From Flavobacterium sp. HSC-32F16 (GTDB lineage: Bacteria > Bacteroidota > Bacteroidia > Flavobacteriales > Flavobacteriaceae): 64,000 bases of DNA. A model generated the notes under the pieces. The model saw only the letters and a list, made by a program, of their open reading frames with translations, searched no databases and was not told where the DNA came from. The stretch lies in contig NZ_JALKAC010000001.1 in NCBI RefSeq assembly GCF_024171645.1, positions 620,001-684,000 on the forward strand, in the 5' to 3' direction. Of the stretch, positions 55,138 through 63,343 are shown piece by piece (within the stretch, counting starts at the first letter, position 1; every line of letters begins with the position of its first letter). The position numbers and the translations under genes are program-made.

Positions 55138-56253
55138 TTATTTTTTTGGTTTTACTTGACTTAACTTAACCAGAAAATCTTCAGTAACATCTTTAAAATT
55201 AACCTCATTAAAATCTTTTTGAGTCCAAGTTTTTGATGGTATTTTTTTATCGTGATTGGCTTTATCAAAATAGGTTTCACCGTATTTATGGAGTACTATG
55301 TTGTTTCCAATTACTTTAAAAGTAATATAGGACGATATTTCAATATAATCTGAGCAAACTTGATTTTCAACTGTGAAATAGTTGTTTTTAAATACTATCG
55401 TACTAAATCCTTCTGTAGCACAATTAAAATTGTTCTTCGGTATAATATTATTGTTTTCATACCACGTTTTAAAAGTATTATCTGGCAAACCTTTTTTTAT
55501 TTCCATTCGAAGTCCAAAATGAATTCTCTCAAACTCTCCTTTCTCTTCTTCATTTGTATAAAGTACAATTTTATCTTTTATTCCATCTTGATCTAAATCA
55601 TAATCATAAAAATATGCAATGTTTCTATTCTCACTTAATTTCAGAACATTAGCAGAAGAAAATAATTTTGGAAATAGTTTTAAAAAATAATTATTATCAT
55701 GATATGGAGGAAGCATATTTTCTCTTACTTGCTTTATTAAATTCCAACTATTATTAGTTTGATCTAAAAAATAAATGTTAGCAATGGTATTACCTTTAAT
55801 GTTTACGCTCTCTAGTGAGCAAATACTATCCTTTATTATGTATTCTTTATTAATTTTGTACAAAAAAATATTATATAAATTATAGTTATTCTTTAAAATA
55901 CTACTAACATATTTGTTTTCTGTCTTCAAGTCGTCATATTCATACGTGTATATTGTTTTATATTTATCTTTCCAGAAAGCTTTTAGAGTATCACTTTTAG
56001 GTATAAAATGCATTGTAAAATAACCTTCGTTTTCACAATCAAGATAATTTATAATTGGATGTTCTGACAAAGAAGAGCCGTCAATATTTAGTAGATAACC
56101 TATTAAATATTTTTTATCTGAAAAATTAATATTTTCATCATCAATATGTTTTTCACTTCCTTCTTTTGATTTTTCTATTATTTTAGTTTTGTTTTGTCCA
56201 TTGCATGAATTTATAAACAAACTCAATATCAATATTTTTAATACTAATTCCAT
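55138..56253 (-). CDS. Large array lipoprotein with EF-hand-like loop
   Basis: The protein has 371 residues. Lipoprotein signal MELVLKILILSLFINSC (Cys17). A calcium-loop-like segment FYDYDLDQDGIKDKIVLYTN lies at about residues 214-233, the type seen in FG-GAP or VCBS-like repeats. The remainder is beta-rich. It starts 12 bp after repeat copy 8 and ends 16 bp before copy 7, so the whole gene and one repeat form a neat cassette. Family not recognised. Confidence 0.65.
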   Translation of the reverse strand: MELVLKILILSLFINSCNGQNKTKIIEKSKEGSEKHIDDENINFSDKKYLIGYLLNIDGSSLSEHPIINYLDCENEGYFTMHFIPKSDTLKAFWKDKYKTIYTYEYDDLKTENKYVSSILKNNYNLYNIFLYKINKEYIIKDSICSLESVNIKGNTIANIYFLDQTNNSWNLIKQVRENMLPPYHDNNYFLKLFPKLFSSANVLKLSENRNIAYFYDYDLDQDGIKDKIVLYTNEEEKGEFERIHFGLRMEIKKGLPDNTFKTWYENNNIIPKNNFNCATEGFSTIVFKNNYFTVENQVCSDYIEISSYITFKVIGNNIVLHKYGETYFDKANHDKKIPSKTWTQKDFNEVNFKDVTEDFLVKLSQVKPKK

Positions 56254-56265
56254 AATTTTTCATTT

Positions 56266-56335
56266 AATTCCCTCAGCTAACAAAAGCATTGCGCTTTTGC
56301 TAGCTAGGGCTTTTCTTTTCAATATGTCAAGGAAC
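56266..56335 (-). repeat. Array repeat copy 8 (first in transcription order)
   Basis: A 70-bp element. Arms are AGCTAACAAAAG and CTTTTGCTAGCT, with loop CATTGCG. It ends GGAAC like copy 3. It is the right end of the array; no further copy was seen up to 64000. Confidence 0.92.
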
Positions 56336-56431
56336 ATTATTATTTAATTTAAAGTATTTATTCTTTTCATAAACTCTTTTTACAGTTGTACCTGTCGGTC
56401 TATTTGTCTGGAGTTACTTTTCTCAATTGTC

Positions 56432-56859
56432 TTATCCTTTTTTCAAAATACATATTTGCTTTACTCCATAACCAAAATTTAAATCAATATATGGACAAGC
56501 TAAAATGTACTTATTGCCATCATATGTAATGGCTCCAAAATCTTTTATTTTTTCTATTTGAGGATTTTCAAATTGAGTTAAGTCTTTTATTAATTCTAAC
56601 TTTAGTTTATTTTTAATTTCTGTTCCTTTTAATAAATATTTTTGGGAAACGTGATATCCTTCTATTTCAAATATTATAGAATCTTTTTTGATATTTAAAG
56701 AAACTATATGCATTGTATTTGTATCATTACTATTTTTATTTATTTGTGTTTGATAGTTACCAAGCCAATTGTCGCCATACGTTTTTATACTTTGGTGTAT
56801 CTTTTTCTGAATGTTACAAAATTAATCAGTAAGATTATCAGTATAATAATTCGATTCAT
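56432..56859 (-). pseudogene. Frameshifted lipoprotein gene, paralogue of 57079-57951
   Basis: ATG 56859 starts the signal MNRIIILIILLINF. A missing T in a T-run then shifts it to an early stop. In the next frame it continues CNIQKKIHQSIKTYGDNWLG, NYQTQ and onward to the stop at 56432. With the T restored it is a normal lipoprotein of ~143 residues. Its WLG-Y and KDSIIFEIEG segments resemble KWIGVYKGSF and SKDSLSYELH of the next gene, so it is probably a decayed duplicate. Confidence 0.6.
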
Positions 56860-57001
56860 TTTTGTAATATTTGTTATTCGTTATTCCTTTTTTCAATATA
56901 TCCTCATTTTCTGGATTCTTTATAATTTCCAAATAATCATCAGGAGTAAAATACTTTTTAGAAACTGTGTCGTATTTCAAAGTATGATTAACATTAATCA
57001 T
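56822..57001 (-). pseudogene. Short ORF, possible orphan effector tail
   Basis: ATG 57001 opens 59 codons (MINVNHTLKYDTVSKKYFTP, DDYLEIIKNPENEDILKKGI) overlapping the start of the broken lipoprotein gene. A 21-codon ORF (57063-56998, MDIIDGLKLNEEINRIKRKI) precedes it in another frame. Hydrophilic, no signal peptide, not recognised. By analogy with 34420-34632 it may be the 3' end of a lost effector just before its immunity gene. Confidence 0.3.
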
Positions 57002-57078
57002 GTGATCTTCCTTTTTATTCGATTAATTTCTTCGTTTAATTTCAAACCATCAATTATATCCATTAAATTCAATAGATT

Positions 57079-57951
57079 TTATTCTTTAGTTAAATCCAGA
57101 CTAGATTTATCTTTAATTAATTTAACCATTTGTGAACCTTCTAATGCATATCTTCCATCATTATTTATATTAGATATTTTTAATGTATTTCCATTCTCCA
57201 TTTTAAATATTAAGAAATTTGCAGCTTTGTCAATTAACTCTAATTTTGAATTTTCTTCTTTTAAGCTATGTAGTTCATATGATAAAGAGTCTTTACTTAC
57301 ATAGATGTACACAGTTGCCCAACTTCTTGGATCATTATATTCTTCTTTAAATTGTAAAAAAGATCCTTTATATACTCCAATCCATTTATTTTCGATCTGC
57401 AAGTCTTTATTTTCTACATCAATTAGTTTTTTATCTAATATAGATGTATGACTTAAATCAACTATATTGAGGTATTTATCATTTATAATACTACCTATTA
57501 CAAGTTTTTCTTGTTTATTTTTTATTAATAAATAATCAACATTTGTTCTCTTTTCATTTTTATTACCAAATAATATGAAACTTGCTCTAAATTGATTTTT
57601 ATTTTTTAAAGGAATTATTTCCAAAGTTTTTTTAATTGATTCCCCATTATAATCTTGTCCTTTTATGAAAGGATCATAATCCAATACAATATTATTACCA
57701 TCATTTCTTAAACTATCAATTTTATTTAGAAGCGTTTCAGAAATGAATAATTTAATTTTGGTTTGATCGATTTTAACGTTATCATCAAAGTAAAATAATG
57801 AGTAAAATTTATTTAACATTAAAACCCCTTCTTCTTTGCTATTCGACACTAAAGGTTGTTTACTTTCTACAATATTTGTACTTTTCAATTCTTGTTTGCA
57901 GCCTGTTAAACAACAGATGCATAAAATAATTATGCTGAAAAAATTTTTCAT
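57079..57951 (-). CDS. Lipoprotein, candidate immunity to the peptidoglycan-hydrolase effector
   Basis: The protein has 290 residues. Lipoprotein signal MKNFFSIIILCICCLTGC (Cys18). The mature part is beta-rich, with a C-terminal domain NKWIGVYKGSFLQFKEEYND, YVSKDSLSYELHSL and YALEGSQMVKLIKD. It starts 20 bp after the stop of the 907-residue effector, the standard place for an immunity gene, and periplasmic immunity suits a cell-wall toxin. There is no array repeat before it. Confidence 0.7.
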   Translation of the reverse strand: MKNFFSIIILCICCLTGCKQELKSTNIVESKQPLVSNSKEEGVLMLNKFYSLFYFDDNVKIDQTKIKLFISETLLNKIDSLRNDGNNIVLDYDPFIKGQDYNGESIKKTLEIIPLKNKNQFRASFILFGNKNEKRTNVDYLLIKNKQEKLVIGSIINDKYLNIVDLSHTSILDKKLIDVENKDLQIENKWIGVYKGSFLQFKEEYNDPRSWATVYIYVSKDSLSYELHSLKEENSKLELIDKAANFLIFKMENGNTLKISNINNDGRYALEGSQMVKLIKDKSSLDLTKE

Positions 57952-57971
57952 CTACTTAATTTATTTAATAA

Positions 57972-60695
57972 TTATTCCCATCTATAAATTGCATATTTTT
58001 TTTCTACCGAATACTGATTTGCAACCCAAAAACTATTTTGTTTAAAATCTGAGACCCATTGAGTTCCATTATACATAGCTAAATGTCCATATGAATGACC
58101 CGAAACAGCACCGAAAGCTACTATATCACCTTTCTTAAGTTCTATGGAATCAATATCAGTACCTATTTTTTTAAATCCTAAATTGACAAGTTTATCCGTA
58201 TCATAATATTCAAAAGCATGTCCTGATATATTTTTGATACCTCCTGCATTTATTGCTCTTCTTACATATAAAGCGCATTGAGACAAAGACTTTGGTTCGG
58301 CATTAGCATTTACATAATTAACTGCTTTCTCTATATCATAACCTTCTTTAATTGCTGATTTATCACCTTCACAGCATATAAATCCAAACTCTTTTAAAAA
58401 TCCTTTTTTTAAATGTAAATTACTTACTTCATTTAACTCATCCTGTAAAAATTTTTCATAATGCTCAATACATATTTTCATTGGCGTTGCGGGTTGTGGT
58501 TTTCCTTTATATTCATGGTAACTATTGTCTCCTTTATGAGGAAGACTCGCCCATTTTAATGATGCATAATCTCTAATAGCTTTTTCAATATTATTATCAA
58601 TTATTGTATCGATAAGTTTTTTACAGTAATGTTTCATTATTATAATGCACAACTTATCTTGAGATTCATGCTTATAATCAGGAATGTTATACTTTTTGAC
58701 ATAATCATGATATTCTTCACGAACTCCTGTTTTTACATATTCACCTTTTTCATTCTGTATAACTTGATTCCCTGTTAATTCCCACCAAACGTACCTCATT
58801 ATTTGATATGCCCCAGCAGCAGTAGAGCCTCCGTAATTTTCTTCTGGATGTGTGCTTAAGTCTGTTATCTCATTACCTCCAAATGCTGTTGTGTAACCTT
58901 TTTGAAAATCATGAGCTATATATATCGTTTCTTTTTTATTATAATCATACGATTTTATCAATTCTCCTGTTCCTTCACCTACCCTCAACATCCTTATAAA
59001 GGCTCTTACTCGAGCTTCACACTCGCATTTCTTACCAATTACAAAATACTCCCCATCTCTTTTCAAAAATTCTTTTTCGTGTTTTACAGCCTCACCTTGA
59101 CATTCGGCTTTTAACCAAAGACTTTCGGCTTGTGTCTTATAAGTATCAAAACTGATCGTATCACCACTACCGTAAATTTCACTTTGCAGCGCTTTTTCTA
59201 CATCTTCTACGTAAGCCGTTCTTCCGGTTGCTATCTTTGTATTGCCTTGTTTTCCTTCTTTAGCATTGTTTAATATTATTGCTGCAAATTGCTTTTTGTT
59301 TTCATCTGTAATTGTTGTTTGTTTACTTTTAAATGTATACGTATAAGCTTCTTCTTTTTTACCCTTAAGAAGTTTTTCTCTCCATTCCTTTAAATCTTCA
59401 TCTGCTTTCGGGCGAAGCTTTATTTTTACTTTTGCCAAGCCTTTTTCAACCGTTGCTTTTAGTGTCGTAAGTTCTGCTCCATCTTCTTTGGCTTCCAAAA
59501 CAGGTACGTTTGCATCTGCATCTATCAGAATGGTATCTTTTTCTTTTATTGTAATAGATACTTCTTTGCCGTCCAATAAAAATGTTTTTGCTACGACATA
59601 TACTTCCTCTTCCAAAGGAGCACTGTTTATTTTTATATAGTTTGCTCCTAACTTGTACAAATTGAAAGTTACAGGATCTCCTATTCCATATGTGTTTTCC
59701 GTAAGCGCATTTTTAATTTCATCAAGTTTTGCATATTTTTTATCTGCTTTTACTTGTGCGTCTACATTTTTCTTAATAATGGCAGCAATTTTGTCTTTGT
59801 CAATTTTGGCGTTTCTAGTTTTAAATTTATATTCGAATTGGTCAGCAACCTCTGCTGTTTCCAACGAAAATTCTTCTTTAGCAAAATATGCCGTAATAAT
59901 GCCTTCTGTTTTTACTTCTTCCTCTTTAGGAGTGTTGTCAACTGTTAAGGGAGTTGTATTTGTTGGTGGCTCAAATACAGGCGTTACTCTTTTATTTTTT
60001 ATAGTAAAAGAAAGTATTTTGTCACTTCCGCTTGCATTTTTAAGATATTCTCCTTTACTGTCAAGTACTTTTATGTAAAAATTTTCTAAATCGCTAGGCA
60101 TTCCTGGAACTGCTATAAAACAAGACATAGTTGTAAATTTAGCCTTAAGAACTCCATCTATGCATTTTACTTTTACTTTTTGTATAGCTGTCGTTGTTTT
60201 TTTTGCACTATATGATTCCAATGTTAGTGTCTCGCCATTTACACCTTCCGTTTCTAAGGAAATAAATAGGTCATGTCCATAATTTATTTCACTATTATCT
60301 GCTGTATTTTCTTTCTTACTCCAAGAGGAAGAATTTATTTTTTTTTCACATTTACCAAATACATACAATCCAGTGTTTCTTTCATCATGTCCACCATATA
60401 AACTAACTTCTAAGTAGAAGGCATAAAGTCCACATAATTTTCTAGGAATGGTAACACCATACGGCACTCCTGCTGGCTTTACTTTTTGGTTAAAAATTTT
60501 TCTCTTTTTCTGATCCATCCATAGCCATGAGATGTTTCTTCTTTTTTCTTCTTCGGTGGTTTCACTATACCATTCGCCAACGAGAAACGAAGCCTCTTGA
60601 TTTGGATCTATACAAATTACTTCACCAGCGTTATAATAATTGTCAAGTTCATAGCTGTTTGATAACCTCTTTATTTTTTTTACTCCCTTTGCCAT
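57972..60695 (-). CDS. T6SS effector with two peptidoglycan-cleaving domains (GH104-like and NlpC/CHAP-like)
   Basis: The protein has 907 residues without a signal peptide. The N-terminal ~250 residues (SFLVGEWYSETTEEEKRRNI, YGVTIPRKLCGLYAFYLEVS) probably dock to the DUF4280 tip; two related linker modules follow (~265-540). Residues ~565-735 match the lambda R endolysin/GH104 pattern (MLRVGEGTGE with Glu574, THPEENYGGSTAAGAYQIM, HESQDKL, LKWASLPHKGD). Residues ~790-907 are a papain-like amidase with Cys807 (LSQCALYVRRAINAGG) and His in SGHSYGHLAMYNGTQWVSDF. Together they would cut glycan strands and peptide stems in the target periplasm. Confidence 0.82.
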   Translation of the reverse strand: MAKGVKKIKRLSNSYELDNYYNAGEVICIDPNQEASFLVGEWYSETTEEEKRRNISWLWMDQKKRKIFNQKVKPAGVPYGVTIPRKLCGLYAFYLEVSLYGGHDERNTGLYVFGKCEKKINSSSWSKKENTADNSEINYGHDLFISLETEGVNGETLTLESYSAKKTTTAIQKVKVKCIDGVLKAKFTTMSCFIAVPGMPSDLENFYIKVLDSKGEYLKNASGSDKILSFTIKNKRVTPVFEPPTNTTPLTVDNTPKEEEVKTEGIITAYFAKEEFSLETAEVADQFEYKFKTRNAKIDKDKIAAIIKKNVDAQVKADKKYAKLDEIKNALTENTYGIGDPVTFNLYKLGANYIKINSAPLEEEVYVVAKTFLLDGKEVSITIKEKDTILIDADANVPVLEAKEDGAELTTLKATVEKGLAKVKIKLRPKADEDLKEWREKLLKGKKEEAYTYTFKSKQTTITDENKKQFAAIILNNAKEGKQGNTKIATGRTAYVEDVEKALQSEIYGSGDTISFDTYKTQAESLWLKAECQGEAVKHEKEFLKRDGEYFVIGKKCECEARVRAFIRMLRVGEGTGELIKSYDYNKKETIYIAHDFQKGYTTAFGGNEITDLSTHPEENYGGSTAAGAYQIMRYVWWELTGNQVIQNEKGEYVKTGVREEYHDYVKKYNIPDYKHESQDKLCIIIMKHYCKKLIDTIIDNNIEKAIRDYASLKWASLPHKGDNSYHEYKGKPQPATPMKICIEHYEKFLQDELNEVSNLHLKKGFLKEFGFICCEGDKSAIKEGYDIEKAVNYVNANAEPKSLSQCALYVRRAINAGGIKNISGHAFEYYDTDKLVNLGFKKIGTDIDSIELKKGDIVAFGAVSGHSYGHLAMYNGTQWVSDFKQNSFWVANQYSVEKKYAIYRWE

Positions 60696-60728
60696 TTTTA
60701 TACTTTTAGAAAATAATGAAACTATTTC

Positions 60729-61226
60729 TTAACTATATATTATTCCTTCGTCTGTATGCTCAATTACGAATAGCTCCTTTACATCTACCATTGGATTTAT
60801 TTGCTTTAGGACTCCAGATTTAGCATTCTTCAAATTCTGTCTGTTCAACTCGGCTTTTTGGCCGTGTTTATCTACTTCTATACAGTCAGTCCCTCCAATA
60901 GGACAGGTTCCTTTACTGTCTTCCAATAAAATTTTTCCTTTGTTAGATAATGTAACTTTTTCGTAGAAACCACTCCATTTAGTAATTACTGCTTGACATG
61001 GCAAGTAATCTCCGCTTCCGTTAGGCTGCATTTTACATTTACCAAAAGTATTTTTCTCTAATATCTGCCCAATTTCTTTATCGGTTGCTATGAGTTTACT
61101 TTCGGCTCCTTTATCATTAGCATAATGCTTACTTTGCGTTTTTACCTTAAGCGTATCTAACTTAGGCTCTACGCTAAACTTACATTTTAAAGTTGCTCCT
61201 TGTACTACTACATGTTTTTCACTCAT
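60729..61226 (-). CDS. DUF4280 PAAR-like spike-tip protein
   Basis: The protein has 165 residues. MSEKHVVVQGATLKCKFS, KYLPCQ-type cysteine spacing (DYLPCQAVITKWSGFYEKV) and GTCPIGGTDCIEVDKHGQKA are typical of DUF4280, the T6SSiii PAAR-like family, whose Cys residues may bind a metal ion at the tip. It lies 33 bp upstream of the 907-residue effector, which it probably carries, and after the LysM gene. Confidence 0.88.
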   Translation of the reverse strand: MSEKHVVVQGATLKCKFSVEPKLDTLKVKTQSKHYANDKGAESKLIATDKEIGQILEKNTFGKCKMQPNGSGDYLPCQAVITKWSGFYEKVTLSNKGKILLEDSKGTCPIGGTDCIEVDKHGQKAELNRQNLKNAKSGVLKQINPMVDVKELFVIEHTDEGIIYS

Positions 61227-61294
61227 AACTTTACTTCATTTAATGTCAAAACAATCCTTGATATTCCTTGAATTTTAAACTATTACCTTCCTTA

Positions 61295-62353
61295 TTATTC
61301 TAAAAGCTCAATCTCAATAGTATTTTTTATATGCTCATTTGATAAAATATTGCATTCTACATTCATTTTATCAATTGTATAAGTTTCCGAATTCAAGAAG
61401 TAAATAGCGCTATAATTCACTTTTGAAGGAATATACCCATATAAAATACCTAAGCCCGAATCCATATAAGAGCCTTTTTGATCTACTTTAATAAAACCAT
61501 CATCATCTAAAAGAGGAGTGATTTTTTGCATAACTTCAAAAACACCTTCTACTTCTTCCTCTAAAGGGAAAGAAACTTCATTTTTAAATGAATAATCTGC
61601 TGTATAACCAACATAAATTCCATTAAAAAATGTCCTGAAAAAATAATCTGAACGAAGCGACCTTAATAAAGTATCTGAATTTGTTAAGGTTTTTTCCGTA
61701 TGATCAATATAAGCTTCCGTTAATTCGCCTTCGTAATAATCGAGAATTTCATTTTTTAAATTTTCCCACCGACTTTCAATTTCATCATAATTATAAATAT
61801 CAACCCATTTACCAAATTTGTCTACCACAATTTTTAGAGGATAAAGCATTTCTGCGTTTTTTGCTCCAAGTTTTTCAATCAAAGATTGAGGAGGCAAACC
61901 ATTGATATGAAAAATTTTACTTCTGTTAATTTCAAAAAGATGGTATCTATTTTTATCTGTAGCAAGCCATTTTACATTTATTGCCATTTCTGTGACATCA
62001 ACTTGATCCCCTGCTTCAAATGTATATTTTACCTTGTATCTATCATTTATTCTTTCTGGCAAAAAGGGTAGTTCGTAATCATTTGCTAAGCTTACTTTTT
62101 GTCCCTTTTTCTCTTCTTTTTCTTTTCTTTCTTCAATGTATTTTTCGGGAGCTAGAATTAAAAACTTAGAATAACTTTTAAAATCTCCTTCTATTAAATC
62201 CTCGATCTCACAATACATATTATGATACCATCTAAGCTCATCAGCCTCAACACCAAGATCGCTGGCTACACTTGCAAGTGTATCTCCTTTCTTGATTTTA
62301 TAGGTACGAAACTTATCGTACGATGACTTTTCAGGTTTATCTATGTAATACAT
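61295..62353 (-). CDS. LysM-domain T6SS-associated protein
   Basis: The protein has 352 residues. A LysM domain is at ~16-68 (RTYKIKKGDTLASVASDLGV, WYHNMYCEIEDLIEGD). The remainder is a beta-helical mix (VKYTFEAGDQVDVTEMAINV) without a signal peptide. LysM proteins next to DUF4280 genes are common in T6SSiii loci and may help attach the tip or effector. It lies 16 bp after tssN. No enzymatic motif is seen. Confidence 0.78.
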   Translation of the reverse strand: MYYIDKPEKSSYDKFRTYKIKKGDTLASVASDLGVEADELRWYHNMYCEIEDLIEGDFKSYSKFLILAPEKYIEERKEKEEKKGQKVSLANDYELPFLPERINDRYKVKYTFEAGDQVDVTEMAINVKWLATDKNRYHLFEINRSKIFHINGLPPQSLIEKLGAKNAEMLYPLKIVVDKFGKWVDIYNYDEIESRWENLKNEILDYYEGELTEAYIDHTEKTLTNSDTLLRSLRSDYFFRTFFNGIYVGYTADYSFKNEVSFPLEEEVEGVFEVMQKITPLLDDDGFIKVDQKGSYMDSGLGILYGYIPSKVNYSAIYFLNSETYTIDKMNVECNILSNEHIKNTIEIELLE

Positions 62354-62369
62354 ACTATCTCAAAAAATA

Positions 62370-63341
62370 TTAAACTGCAGGTTCTTTTTCTTTCTTTTCA
62401 ATCTTAGGCTCATACACAAAGTCCGGGTCTTTTCCATCTCCTTTTTTCGCAGGCTTTATATCTTTTACAATTTGCCTTTTACAAATAATAACTGAATTTT
62501 CAGTAATACCATTCATCCCCAAAGTGTATTTGGCATCTACATATTTAGCTGTCTGGTACCATTTTGGCTGTAAAAAGAATACCCAGCTGCAGTTTTCACC
62601 GTTTTGCTTTAAATCAATTTTACTATCAGCATTATGTTCATTATATCCTGAAACGGTATGATAAAAAAGTGCTCCAAAATCAATTCTTACCGGACCTTTA
62701 GATCTTAACGAGGTATATTTCGTATCGCTTTCTTTTTTCTGAATTAATAAGGTAATCAACAATAAATCTTTCATTTCAAAGTTTTCAATCTCAGGAAAAG
62801 GATTTTTTCTTTCCGGAATTTTCCATGTAACATATTCCTTAGGCGGTATCTGCATCATATAATTAAATACGGCATAAACTCCCGTAGGAACCATAAATAC
62901 TAAGAAATGAGAACACATTAAAAAGGTCAGTGCAATTCCGTTTAAGGCAGTATAAATAATCACAAACAACACACTTGAGTAAAGTGTTATTAAAAATGAA
63001 AACAATAATTCGATGCCAACAACACCTTTTAAATTAAACTCGTTAAAATACCATCTATACAAGTACACATTCAGGATTCCGAATAACAGTGATGCAATTT
63101 GATAAAATCGAAACTCATCTGATAACTCTGTAAATAATTTATTATAGCCCAAAAAACCAACAAGAGCATAAATCAATACAAATGAGAATACATAGATATA
63201 GAACTTTCTTTTATACTGAACTGTAAATTCTTTTACTTTATCCCTGAATACCATAGTAAGTATAAAACTCACCGCAATAATTACTACTAAAAATACAATA
63301 AGCCTAATATCAATAAGGGCTAATAAATGCTTTTTTACCAT
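62370..63341 (-). CDS. tssN: T6SSiii inner-membrane protein TssN
   Basis: The protein has 323 residues. About five to six membrane spans occupy residues ~8-160 (LIVFLVVIIAVSFILTMVF, FYIYVFSFVLIYALVGFLGY, IELLFSFLITLYSSVLFVII). A soluble C-terminal domain follows (KDLLLITLLIQKKESDTKYT, SWVFFLQPKWYQTAKYVDAK). The pattern matches TssN, a subunit found only in T6SSiii, which lacks TssJLM. It begins 2 bp after the TssG stop. Confidence 0.85.
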   Translation of the reverse strand: MVKKHLLALIDIRLIVFLVVIIAVSFILTMVFRDKVKEFTVQYKRKFYIYVFSFVLIYALVGFLGYNKLFTELSDEFRFYQIASLLFGILNVYLYRWYFNEFNLKGVVGIELLFSFLITLYSSVLFVIIYTALNGIALTFLMCSHFLVFMVPTGVYAVFNYMMQIPPKEYVTWKIPERKNPFPEIENFEMKDLLLITLLIQKKESDTKYTSLRSKGPVRIDFGALFYHTVSGYNEHNADSKIDLKQNGENCSWVFFLQPKWYQTAKYVDAKYTLGMNGITENSVIICKRQIVKDIKPAKKGDGKDPDFVYEPKIEKKEKEPAV

Positions 63342-63343
63342 TA

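Noticed and set aside
48704..56335. CRISPR array
   Set aside because: The repeats are ~70 bp, spaced about 0.7-1.2 kb apart with genes between them, and there are no cas genes. They are intergenic cassette repeats, not CRISPR.
48704..56335. Integron attC sites
   Set aside because: The repeats lack RYYYAAC and GTTRRRY core pairs and no integron integrase is in the window, so true attC sites are unlikely even though the layout is cassette-like.
48740..56335. TTGACA in each repeat as a sigma-70 -35 box
   Set aside because: Bacteroidota housekeeping promoters use TTTG and TAnnTTTG, and no matching -7 element is conserved at the right distance because the loop varies.
59653..60078. 141-codon plus-strand ORF opposite the peptidoglycan effector
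   Set aside because: It is fully antisense to a clear coding gene and hydrophobic only because it is the complement of a Lys-rich region.
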